Positions 37,440 to 48,600 of a DNA stretch of 64,000 nt are shown piece by piece (within the stretch, counting starts at the first letter, position 1; every line of letters begins with the position of its first letter). The stretch lies in the NCBI GenBank assembly GCA_020002185.1, contig CM034532.1:30425966-30489965 (forward strand), written 5' to 3'. The notes beneath the pieces are model-generated. The model did not search any database and had not been told where the DNA came from. It saw only the letters and a program-made list of their open reading frames with translations. Made by a program: the position numbers and the translations under genes. This DNA comes from Paraescarpia echinospica (taxonomy: Eukaryota; Annelida; Polychaeta; Sabellida; Siboglinidae).

Positions 37440-39395
37440 CAGTAGGAAGTCTGCGGAATCACATCTTGACCGAGTGGGACCCAAGTGAATGTGACAAACA
37501 TCAGAATCAATTTATTTGACCTATAAATCCGATACATATACAACGAATAACGCAAGTAATAGATAAGGTCGGGAGACTCCAATTAAGATATATAATATCG
37601 CTAGCACAGGAGCCACACCATAAATATAAACAACAAGATTTATGTGACACAAATCAGAATAGCATATGACTTGTTTTTATAGTTGATAATTACTCAATGT
37701 GTCAACATGCATACATAATACAAGGACTGATTATATGTACTCGTGTACACATTGACGTACATATGGATACTTTGGTATACAATCTAATACGTATTACGAA
37801 TTACAGATAAAGTAATTATGGATACGACAACTGGATTCATAATTTAAAATAATAACGTTTTTTGTGTCCGTTGAAAAACCATATAGACTGTGGGTGTAAA
37901 TTTTATTAATGATAATACTTGGTGTATTGTTAACTATGTTGTGTCTAATGCATTCATTCGCAAATTCATGTTTGAATCTGGATATATACAGATTATTTCT
38001 TTCACGTGTGCAGTGCTGATGAATATCATAGATGTGTGTGCTTGAAAAATATTGAAGTAGTAGGGTAAAAGATTGTTAATTAATTTATAGTGAAACTGTA
38101 ATTGTTGGTTTTTATAAATGTCATCCAACTTTAGCAACTGAAGTCTTTTAAAAATAGAACTTGTGTATTTACTTAAGGATATTATTCATTTATCATCAAA
38201 GGACAACTGCAGTTAGCCCCATTAGCCTACGTGATACGATCAATAAAGGATGTTTGTAATGAATTGAATTTGAACATTTCACTAGTGCAACTGTCACGTT
38301 GCAAACACTGTATCATACACTGTATCAAACACTGTATTGGGGCTTATTAAACACAATCTGGTGGCCAATGCCGGGCACTACATGAATTATTTCAACTTTT
38401 CCAAGTAAAAAAGTTCTTCATCACCTATGTTATAATGTTGTATCCAACAGACCATAGATAAAAAATACATGAAATCAATATTTATATACTAGGGTATATA
38501 AATTATTTACTTGATATGGCAGCACTGATTTTGCATTGATTGTAATTTTTTCAAATATGGCAATAGACCAAGCAAAAAGTATAAAACTGGTACGTTGCCT
38601 CAGGGCAACAACGTCCAATAAGGGGTTAAGAACAACATACAAATAAATGTATGCTACTGACGAACAGACGTCGTAACTCAAACATGAGCTGTGCTGTCAC
38701 ACCAGCACATATTGGATATAAATATTACCGCGTTCTATTGGCATTAGGAAAGACAAGAGTACCTTTCACCTGTTTAACACCTTTCAAGAGACTGGGTCAT
38801 TAGTGCAGGCATTAGGTGACGGCGAATGAACTACATGTAAACCTGGGGACCGTTTCAATAAGATTCTTATGGGCTCATACGGCGGGTTTTGCTCTAGAAA
38901 ATCGATTTTGCTCCCAGTGATCTTGTACATTTAAAATTGTCAACTCCAAGACACTTTCACCAGTGTGTCATTGAAATAGTATCCTCAGTAATAAAACTGG
39001 TGGGTTTTGCATTTTGAAAAAGCTCCTCAAATTTAGCAATGGATGGCAGATTTTCCTTATGAGCTGATTGTGTTAGTGACACATTCCCAAAGGCTGGCAG
39101 CAAGGGAAATAAATCTTTCACTAGTGGCAACATTTGAAGAAAAGTAATTTGGTTTAGAAGGGATGTAAACATCAGTGCTGTGTGACAGTGTAGGATTTAC
39201 AGATATTTTCTACTGAGGTTGGGATATCAAACATTCCTATACATGTGTAACATTAATTATTTTTTAAATGTCAAAATGTGTTGTATTGATTTAACTGTTA
39301 AATATTTTCACCAAAAAATTCAGATTATGGAATGGACATACACGTAGTTGATACTTCCACATAATACCAGTGAGAAAAAAAAAAGTTTTTTGGTG
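37440..39395. other. Intronic stretch
   Basis: AT-rich, with no splice-bounded frame that I can support and no recognised mobile element. Confidence 0.4.
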
Positions 39396-39399
39396 CACT

Positions 39400-39585
39400 G
39401 AAGTTCCGAGACAGGGTGTCGCTAAAACACCATCAATTAAAACAAACACTACATCGCTGTTGTGATGTTACAACAAAAAACACCTTTGCCTTAAAAAAAT
39501 TTGAGAGCACCGTTTGAAAACACTGCAATAAACAAAAACAAAAAACATCCTCGCATGCCTACCCATAATTACCATCAACACAGCT
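39400..39585. repeat. Diverged interspersed repeat, copy 1
   Basis: gagacagggtgtcgctaaaa, cactacatcgctgttg, gtttgaaaacactgcaataa and catgcctacccataatt align in order with the second copy at 40945-41150. Both carry, on the minus strand, a frame with GRHAR and VYxSVFKxC. Confidence 0.65.
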
Positions 39586-40162
39586 GGGCTGACTAAATAC
39601 TGTCCATCCAGCCTGATTGCTGAGAAAAACAGAAATATAAATTTCTGTGTACATTGACTGCCTCTGGTGTGCTTGAACAAAACATCTGTAGCTGACTATT
39701 CACAGTCATACACAACTGCAGTAGTTAATCCTATCATAGTATCACCACCACAACGTCAAGTATGCACTGATGTTTATTAGTGCAAGGTCTGAGTGACAAG
39801 GATGCCATCACATCATGTAGTGGAAACTAAAAAAAACTGTCAACTTAACACCGACAAACCTAGAGTACTACAAGGTACTGTATGCATGATAATACTGGTA
39901 ATGCGCATGGTTTTTAAAACAATTCTGACCAGAAGCTGTGCAACAAGAACGGACAATTCCAACAATAAAAACTGTACAATTAACAACAAACCTACAATAC
40001 AACATACAGTGTGTAATACTGGTAAGGAGACAAGTCTTGCCTGGTTTATTTGCCTGCATCTTTCGGTTCTAAGTAAGGCTTCTCAGCCTTGCGATGTCCA
40101 CCTTTACACATATTTTTAGATTCACTGACCAATTAGTCGGGAAGAAAACCGACATCAAGATG

Positions 40163-40522
40163 ACTTGTGTGGGTGTGTGTGTGTGTGTGTGTGCATGCGT
40201 GTGTGTGTGCGTGCATGTGTGTGCATGCGTGTGTGCGTATGTGTGTGTATGTACATGTGTGCGTGCATGCGTGTATGCATGCATACGTGCATTTGTGTGT
40301 ACTGGTGTATGTGTGTGAATGCATTCGTGTATGTGTGTGTGCATGGGTGTATGTGCATACGTGTGCGTGTTTCCATGAGTGTGTGTGTGTGTGTGCTTGT
40401 GTGTTTCCGTGTGTGTGTGTGTGTGTGTGCATGCGTGTGCATGCATGCTGGTGCGCATGCGTGCAATGTGCATGCACGCATGCGTGAGTGCATGTGTGCT
40501 GGTGTGCATGCTTATGTGGTAT

Positions 40523-40574
<52 letters not shown>

Positions 40575-40640
40575 ATGTGTGTGCATGCACACGTGCGTGT
40601 TTCCATATGTGTGTGCATATGTATGTTATAATGCATACAT
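40163..40640. repeat. TG/CA microsatellite with TGCATGCG words
   Basis: Alternating purine-pyrimidine (tg)n, including an uninterrupted run of over 40 bases near 40526-40572, mixed with gtgcatgcgtg units. All long frames here on both strands (Cys/Val or His/Thr rich) are artefacts of the repeat. Alternating TG with CG is a Z-DNA-prone composition. Confidence 0.97.
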
Positions 40641-40769
40641 TTACATATACACATGCATGCGTGTACACATGCAAAAACATAACATTACATAAAAATTAAT
40701 CTAAACACACACCAGCATCACACCCTGGTCCAAACAAAAGCATGCGTGCAAAAAGCGCAAGGCACTCAC

Positions 40770-40830
40770 CCAGCATTCGTACGTAGCGTGCGTTTGTGTC
40801 GGTTTGTTCAAACGATATGCCTCCCCTCCT
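40770..40830 (-). CDS. Internal exon of an unrecognised gene
   Basis: A 61-base exon between acceptor gtgctttcgttgcag and donor CTGG/gtgagt, close to consensus. It starts in phase 0 and encodes RRGGISFEQTDTNARYVRML plus one base, which joins the first two bases of the 33377 exon to make glycine. The product is not recognised. The other frames do not connect to the downstream exon. It lies between the TG microsatellite and a diverged repeat, in otherwise non-coding sequence. Confidence 0.6.
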
Positions 40831-40944
40831 CTGCAACGAAAGCACTTGGTTAACAACAACGAAGCAAACTAAAGCTTGTGAGATTAGACAGCACCAAGCA
40901 GCAGGCATTTAGGGTGGCAACTTCGGCAATGCATTCAAGTGCAG

Positions 40945-41150
40945 AGATGCCGTGTCATTAAAACAACATCAATTAGAAATAGCACTACATCTTTGTTGAG
41001 AAATGTTGTGATAAAAACAAACTTTGTGTGAAAAACCACCCGTTTTAAGAAAAAAACACGTAGTTAAAATCTCGTAAATGTGCACGCAACTTTTGAAAAC
41101 ACTGCGGTAAACTAAAACATACAACCTCCTTGCATGCCTGCCCCTAATTG
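40945..41150. repeat. Diverged interspersed repeat, copy 2
   Basis: gagatgccgtgtcattaaaa, cactacatctttgttg, ttttgaaaacactgcggtaa and catgcctgcccctaatt align with 39400-39585 at roughly two-thirds identity, in the same orientation. Confidence 0.65.
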
Positions 41151-41977
41151 ATAAGAACATAACAGATATGTTTATAGCTTCTGCTATGCTTAAACGTAGC
41201 ATTTGCAAACAACTTTACCACGAATGGCAAAATCTTACGTATCTTCTACCTTGTGATCTGGCAAGACGTCAATCCTATCGACGCCACAATTTCAACTAAT
41301 GCCACTGCACCATTAGTGCATGCGGGTGTATTCCTAAAGCTTTTGCGCCGAGTTAGCCAACTAATTGTTGGACTACTTCAGTCGTACTGGCCTGTGGCCA
41401 GAGCACACAAACGCCTTTGTAGACGGTCAAGTTCACAGCCATTCGCTCAAACACGATCAGGCGGCATACATTATTAATCAAAGGAACGCAGCTTTTTCAC
41501 ACACAAAATTACTCTTTTAATTTTGGCCAAATCCACATTTATTCCACACGTAAAACATGAAGTTTTTATTAATTTGGTTGTTTTGTCATTTTAACTGGTC
41601 ATGTGTAGAGAATACTGGTCAAGAATGCAATATTAATAATTATTTTATTATTAAATATTTCAGTATTTAATTTTTATGCATACTAATCATTAAACCGAAC
41701 GGTTCTAATTGCAATGATAATTATGGCATTCAGTGTTATAATAAATTTAGCATTTAATGCACACTTCTTACTGTGGCACATGAAATGAACACCGAGATTC
41801 GTGCAGTCATGTGTGACACGCCTATTGTGGGTTAAAGGTAAACATGTGATTACCAGTTACAAGTTTAATTGCAGTTCACTGCACATTGTTACTTGCTTCT
41901 AGTAAGTAGTTACGGTTTATCCTCAGGTGGTTACTACATTTCTGTTCCTTCTGCTGTCTCTCCATTGTCGGCCTAAA

Positions 41978-42061
41978 TGTCACCATAACTGTCATCTTAA
42001 TTGTCACCTCAAGTGTCACCTTAATCATCACATTAAATGTCACCTGAATTGTCACCATGTT
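41978..42061. repeat. 12-bp repeat, seven copies
   Basis: tgtcaccttaat-like units follow one another exactly every 12 bases, giving a CHLN-type four-residue repeat in one frame. It is too short and too isolated to be called coding. Confidence 0.85.
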
Positions 42062-42069
42062 GTCTGTAC

Positions 42070-43750
42070 TCATTCGTTCAATGCAATCTATCATATCTGT
42101 TTACGTTGGATAATCTTCACCACAACCCATCAAATACTGCCCCCTCCCCCCAGCCATGATGAATATGACTAGCGGAGGACCATCTCATACGTTGTTTTAA
42201 CGTTGCCTTTATTCAGCATTTAAAAATAAATCACAAATCTGGGAATTATTCATCTATGGAACATATGAAATACTCAAATACATACAAGCAGCTGCCAGTT
42301 TTACGTAACATAACGCATACAAAACCGTTTCTGTGCGAGCTGTCTCGACTGTGATCTGTCAAACGCCGTGACCGACATACACCAATGCGAGACGTGCTCT
42401 ACAATTATATCACGATTCGTGCGGTTGTGATTAATCAGATCTAATAAACGTTGCGTTCCCACAGTACTGCGTTACACTCTCCCTGTGACCATCGCTGCCA
42501 GCCGTACATCACCATTATCTCCCATCAACCTTGGGCCACACTATCCACAGTATGACCTTGAGCAACATTACCGACTATGACAGTGTCACTTTGGGTTGCT
42601 GATGGGGCCTGTAATTATTCAAAAACGCTGCTGCGTTCTCTAATGGCTTATGATATTGACACAGATACTCATCTATTTAAATTATGTAATGATGTATTCA
42701 TTGTAATACCATTTGTCAGTATTGAGAAAAATTAAGGGTCACTAGACTACTTGTATTTACTTGTTCAGCTAATGAACCGGCATACACAAATCTTGTCATT
42801 TTAATTATATAAAATTTGTGTTTTCATAAAGAATCAGTACATAGTATATACTAGACCTAAATAGTTACTGTACAAATTATTATTTAAGAAGTACGAAGTA
42901 CAGTCAATTCAATATGCGGGAAATCAGTAACCATTAAAGTATAACAGAACTAGTGTAATTAAAAACGATAACTTTACAATTTGACGTAGCAGGTATATTG
43001 AATAGTGAAGCAAAAGGCAGGTGTGTGGGCCTGCACAGAATACACATCTACGAGTTTATACAATCTAACCATTTGTAACTACAGTCAACAATATCATCCT
43101 GTCGTTTACTCAGAATTTATTTTCAGAGTGCGGGATTCTTGTGAACTCTCGCAGTTGCCGACAGCTAACAAATGGTGCCCCCAATTGATGTGTTAACTTG
43201 TCCCCCCTCCCCCAAGCCCCCTGTACTTTGTCTCCAACAGTTACACAGTGAAATGCATTGCATCCTTGATCAAAACGATTTCATTTCTTCCTGTACAGGA
43301 TGGCTGAGCCTTTGCAATTTTAAGAGTGTTGTTTTTATTCTACCAAAATGTTCTTGCCTGGTGCATTCCTCGCTCACTGGCATCTGATAAGCAAATCGGC
43401 GGTACTTTTAAAAAACACGACAGCTAATCAGAGTTATTTACTTGTATGTTTTTGATATGCTATGCTGGAGGATGTTACTCCTGAGAGAATGGTTAACCAC
43501 TCTCCTCCAGAGGGTGCCACTCTGGGAATGAGTTTTAAAATATTCTAACGGTGATAACTGATGCCCTGGGTTTGCCTTTGGTAGGAGTACTCTTATTTAT
43601 GTCTAGGACACTAGGTGTTTCCTTGCTAAGACAACACCTTAACCTGTGGACTACACAAAGATGTTTTGGTTTGGCGCAGTGAACTAATTAGTGCTCATGT
43701 CTCAAGACGGTCTCGGCTTACACAGTGGTGTAACAATGCGGTCAATATCA
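42070..43750. other. Non-coding stretch
   Basis: A plus-strand pyrimidine-rich tract before 43234 (cccctcccccaagccccc then tttgtctccaacag) resembles an acceptor, but no donor follows. No gene is called. Confidence 0.4.
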
Positions 43751-43754
43751 AACT

Positions 43755-44092
43755 TAGGGTAGTAGCTCAATGGCAAGAGCTCCGGACTCTCGACTGGGAG
43801 AACGCGGGTTCGAATCCTGTGCGGCTGTGTTGAACCTTGGGCAAGTTCGTTTACTCTATGTTGCTTCAGTTCACTCAGCTGTATGAGTACCTGGCTATAA
43901 ACAGTGGTGGATATTTGTGTACGCATAGTTTTCGCACATTAATTGCAGCATGGCTGAATGCTTCCCAGAGAAGTCGAGATGGTGTTCGTTTGAACAGGTC
44001 TGCCAGGGAGTAAAGGTAAAGCGCTTTGAGCAGTCCTAAGGACTGGATACTGCGCTATATAACAACTTACCTTTATTTTACTTTTTAAATAC
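43755..44092 (+). mobile_element. tRNA-derived SINE, family 1, full-length copy
   Basis: The head gtagctcaatggcaagagct and gcgggttcgaatcctgtg give good A- and B-box matches. The body is gttgaaccttgggcaagttc, then ttcccagagaagtcgagatg. The tail is gtaaagcgctttgagcagtc and ggactggatactgcgctata, with a T-rich end. It aligns over its whole length with 25481-25820 in inverse orientation. The acceptor stem does not close, so this is not a functional tRNA. Confidence 0.88.
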
Positions 44093-44632
44093 ATCTGTCA
44101 TCAAGTACACAGATATTCTGCAAAATTCACTCTTAAAATGTCAAAAAGAGGTGTATAGGTGAAAATATTCATCAAATGGAGAAGAGATTTAAATTGTCTT
44201 CTTTTTACAACTATTTATTACAACCCAGTTGCTGGAGAATTCAACCAATGAAAGTGTTATGAAGACATAAGTTATCTTGATAGTTGCAAAAAGAAGAACA
44301 TTCAAATAAATACAACTGATCAAATATAAATGCACTTTATTATAATTTCAAATATACAAGGTGTTCATATACACTGTATATCAGTCATATGATATTATAT
44401 AAAATGTTGAGAATGTGCAAACATTGTTGAATTAAATGGTGAACAAGTGTGTTAAGTTAGGTAGGTATACATTTACCAATTTTGATGAACCTAATTGTGC
44501 ATTTTCAAGCCAGTCAGATATAAGTAGATGTACTTAATGTGTATTTAATCAATTTAATCAGCATATTTAAATGCAAACACAACCAGCACTGACTAATTCT
44601 AATCTGCTCAATGGGTGAGACGAACAAGAAAC

Positions 44633-44680
44633 CCATCTCCTGGACACTAGTCAACCATCTCCTGGACACTAGTCAACCAC
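44633..44680. repeat. 22-bp duplication
   Basis: catctcctggacactagtca followed by ac occurs twice in tandem. Confidence 0.85.
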
Positions 44681-45057
44681 CTCCAATCAATCAAAATGTC
44701 ACAGATCCTTCAAAATATCATTATCCTCAAGGTGGGATTGGCTATCGTCACAAAAGGTCAACTTCAAGCTGGGACATTTGACATTTTGTGGCACCACGCA
44801 AATACCGCGTGGCGTTTCTAATTCGAGAGTCAGTCCGTGGCGCTACTGCAATCGCATCGTCGCCTGGCATCAAGAAGTGACATGGGACGAGTGTGTGCCT
44901 GCATAATAGCGCATCAGTCGATGTGGCCACATGCTAAAAAGGTGAGGAATCACTGATGCCACGTTCGCGCGCCAGATCGGAATATGCAAATGCATAAAAC
45001 ACTGACATCGGAATACATTTGTCTAATGAAGTTCCATGTCTAGCCATTGCACCTGAT

Positions 45058-45112
45058 TGGCTGAGCTATTTGGTTCACTCCACTGTGGCTGAAATCTTCC
45101 CAGAGAAGACTT
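45058..45112 (+). mobile_element. SINE family 1 fragment with internal deletion
   Basis: ggttcactccactgtggctg then aaatcttcccagagaagac joins two parts of the SINE body that are about 75 bases apart in the full copy at 43755. Confidence 0.45.
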
Positions 45113-45501
45113 TCTAAAAATACATTTAGTGGCTACAATGCTAAGATGTGTAGAATGAAAAAATCACAACAAAACAGTCAAAGGTGCATTTCTTTGTGCT
45201 AAGTACATATTTACGGGCAGTAGTTCTGGGTTCTCCATATGATTTTTGTACTGTGCCTCACAAACCAAACTATTGCCTACTATTACTACTGGCAGTAACG
45301 GTCAAATGTATGAAAAAAATAAAACCAGAAACTAAAGCGAATGTGTGCACAAACGAATGACAGAACAAACGGAATGAAAATTATGTTCGGCAGCAACGTA
45401 GAAACTTTGATGAACATCGTCGACCTTTTTATGTTACGACAAACTCCATACTATTCCTAGTAAAATAAAAAGTAAACTAGTCTCATCTTTCATTTGGTTA
45501 C

Positions 45502-45539
45502 CTGACCAAAAGTTATCAATATCACACCGATCTCAGGCT
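45502..45539 (-). CDS. Small exon candidate, 38 bases
   Basis: Acceptor gaaatgctttcttcag is strong and donor GGTCAG/gtaacc is moderate. In phase 1 it reads PEIGVILITFGQ and ends in phase 0, matching the phase-0 start of the exon at 40770. The other two frames contain stops. The beta-strand-like hydrophobic pattern is plausible, but the exon is short enough for chance. Confidence 0.4.
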
Positions 45540-45659
45540 CTGAAGAAAGCATTTCTCCTTGCGACTTGTAGATATTTCTTACCCGTAGCTACCTCTCCCA
45601 TTAGTTTCAATCGTTTCCCTCTAGTTGGTCTGTTCAAATGCTCTCAGGTTATAAATTAC

Positions 45660-48600
45660 TGGTAACCGAGTTACTCCTTACAGCAAATTACATAATCTAG
45701 CCTAGCCTGACATCAATATGGCAATGCATGTTGTACTGTCACCATATTGTTTTACTACTGACAAGTGTCGCCCACTGCATGTACAAGGACTTAGCAGAGT
45801 ATTGTTTATTGTCAAATGATACAAGCAGATTGATTTGAAGCCGGTGGTCAAAGTAACAATTAGGACTGTAACAAGAGTTGAAGGAGGTAATGTCAAGGAG
45901 TGGTTTATAGTGAGTGCACTTTGCATTTCAATCATTATGCTATTACTATTAGGCAGTCGTATTACAAATAGGTGTGTAATTGGAATAATCTGTGATAATC
46001 TTTCTCAAGTCCAATAATGCGTTTGTGTCACATTTAAACCAGGTTCTGGACATCAGCTCACATTTCTGAATTTACGTTACATTTTAATCATTATTCTGAA
46101 ATCAAACTTTGTTAGATGCCTTCATGAATACTGTACTTGACATGATGATAAATATTAATCTTCTCAGCATATTACTGAACTTCAATTACAAATGTGTGTG
46201 TGCGCATATGTGTGTGTGTTAGATATCAATGTAAATAGAATTATTTAAGAATTAAAATAAACTGTACATGCCTCATTTAATTTGAGGAAGGTTTAAAATC
46301 TGGCGAAATAGAACTATCCGATCTGTAAACACAAGTCCAGGGCATAGCGTAATACCAACCTCTGATGAACTACACAGTTACAGATCAATTGTGTTTAAGT
46401 AATTAGCTGATAGCATCTCTCAGACCAAAACATGAATCCGCTAAATAGGATTTCACATGGATATAAATCCGAGCCAAGAAACCCGATACGTGTGTGTGTT
46501 CACTAAATAATTAACACAATGACGACATTGGTGCCAATGCTACTGCGATCACATGCTATCCATTGTTGAAATAGTCCAGCACAGACGTGGAAATAAAATC
46601 ACTACAATTTTATCCAAAACCTTTTTAAAATTGTGTTTTTATTTAGAAAAACAAAGTTTCTAAAGAAAGCTATCACTTTCAAGTAGCAAAATGGTCAGTA
46701 GTAAGACTAAAGCAAACGTTTTATTAATGATACTATAATTATATGCAATGTATAGTTACATTATTTCATGAAATGTGTCAATTAATTAATTTTTGAGAAC
46801 ATTCAATATATATATACATTCGGGGATAATTGTAATTTAAAAAAAAATACAATTCATTACGAATAAATGGGATCAAAATAAAAAGTATTAAAAAGTAATC
46901 AATTAAAAAGTATTAAAATTAATTAAATCAAATGTATTAATTTTAGATGCAAAGTTAATCACCAATGGAAAACAACAGTTGACTCAATAATTTTAACATA
47001 ACGTTTTCACATAAAAAAAAATTGGAAACTGTTAATGGATTTCTAAGTGCAACACTAATGATAGGACAATGGGAAGCAAAACTGACCATGAGGCCAAGCC
47101 TGGACTGGACTGGACGTCAGGCACTTCCGTTGATTAGGTGTGATTGAATCTCTGCTCGGCTCCTGTAATTCCATGTTAAATCGATATTGTGAATCTTAGC
47201 TTAGTTAATGCCGCCTCAGGTGTGCTCGGCTGGATTTACAGTAAAGGCTTCTTGAGGTGCTTCATCCAAGCGCTTGCATCCATAATTAACTGTCACATGT
47301 TGTATGACAAGGGCTCAGTTAGGCGTGCATGGATACATGCACGCACATGAGAATGCGCTAAGTTGTTATAAGTATTCAAATAATCTTACGCCTCTATATA
47401 GCGCAACGGAAGTTACCTTATTATTAACATTATTAATAATATATTGTTATTCTTTTTATTTTATTATTATAATTATTTATTTATTACTGATACATGTTTT
47501 TAATCTTAATAACTACATTCCATGTTCTAGGATTGTAATGCGCCACTGAATGGTAAATAATTATCAGATTTATGGTGCACAGAAATACAATAAAATTATT
47601 ATTATATATAATAATTATAATATTCATATGTATATATATATATATACATGTATATACCGGTACACATTAAAAAAAAAAATTATTCATAACATTGCTAGAC
47701 CTTGTACATAATATTACTAATAAACTTGATAAAACACGTTTTTACAGAATGCTGCCGATTTCCTAGTGAACTGGATGATTTCATTTTGTGGAAACCAATA
47801 TATATGCAGCATTACACTTTACAAACAAAGTAAAACTGTTTCGCTTGCGTGAAAAATGTGCGTGCATGAATCATACATTTGCACAGAAACAATAAACAAG
47901 TTCAAATAGTGCATTCCCCACTAATATCTTTGCACACAATGTGATAGTTTCTGCATATTTGCACACCACCATAAATACACATGTAAATAACAGCCGTCAA
48001 CGCGTGGTGAATGACCGGCGATTTGTCAGTTTTTCCGCAGGCATGAATTAAAGGCTTCTCCAGTTTTTGCAACCTCAGCATAAAGCATCGTTTTACTGGT
48101 CTTGTTTTTACCAGTATCGTTATAACTCTTGCCTGTCATACATCCCGTCGCCTGTCAACATCCCGACTGGGTTCTCGCGTGTGGTCTGACACCACTTGGT
48201 GACACGGGTCATAATCTCCGTCGATGTCATCACCACGCTAAACCTACACCACATGGCCAACAATACGCATGACAACACACACAAATAAATGCAATTCCTC
48301 GAATTTGTGACCTTAAGTCGAAAACATCAGGTATATCGTGTAGCTAACAATACACACGCAACATACACAAATAAGCGCAATTTCTCGTATTTGTGACCAT
48401 AAGAAGTCAAAAATAATTCCTCATATTTGTGACCATGTAAGAAGTTAAAACATTATCAGCTTCAAAGAAAAAAGAAATTACGATTGACCAACATACATCA
48501 TAAAATCAGTGATCCGCAGCATTTTAAAAATAAACGTGCCAATGTCATCGACCACTAAAAACTTCTATTCCCAAAAGCCTAGGTGCCTGATTCGCCGCAG

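Noticed and set aside
40069..40699. His/Thr-rich and Cys/Val-rich frames
   Set aside because: Translations of a TG/CA microsatellite.
43755..43830. tRNA gene
   Set aside because: A- and B-box words are present, but the acceptor stem does not close and the sequence continues as a SINE body with a second genomic copy.
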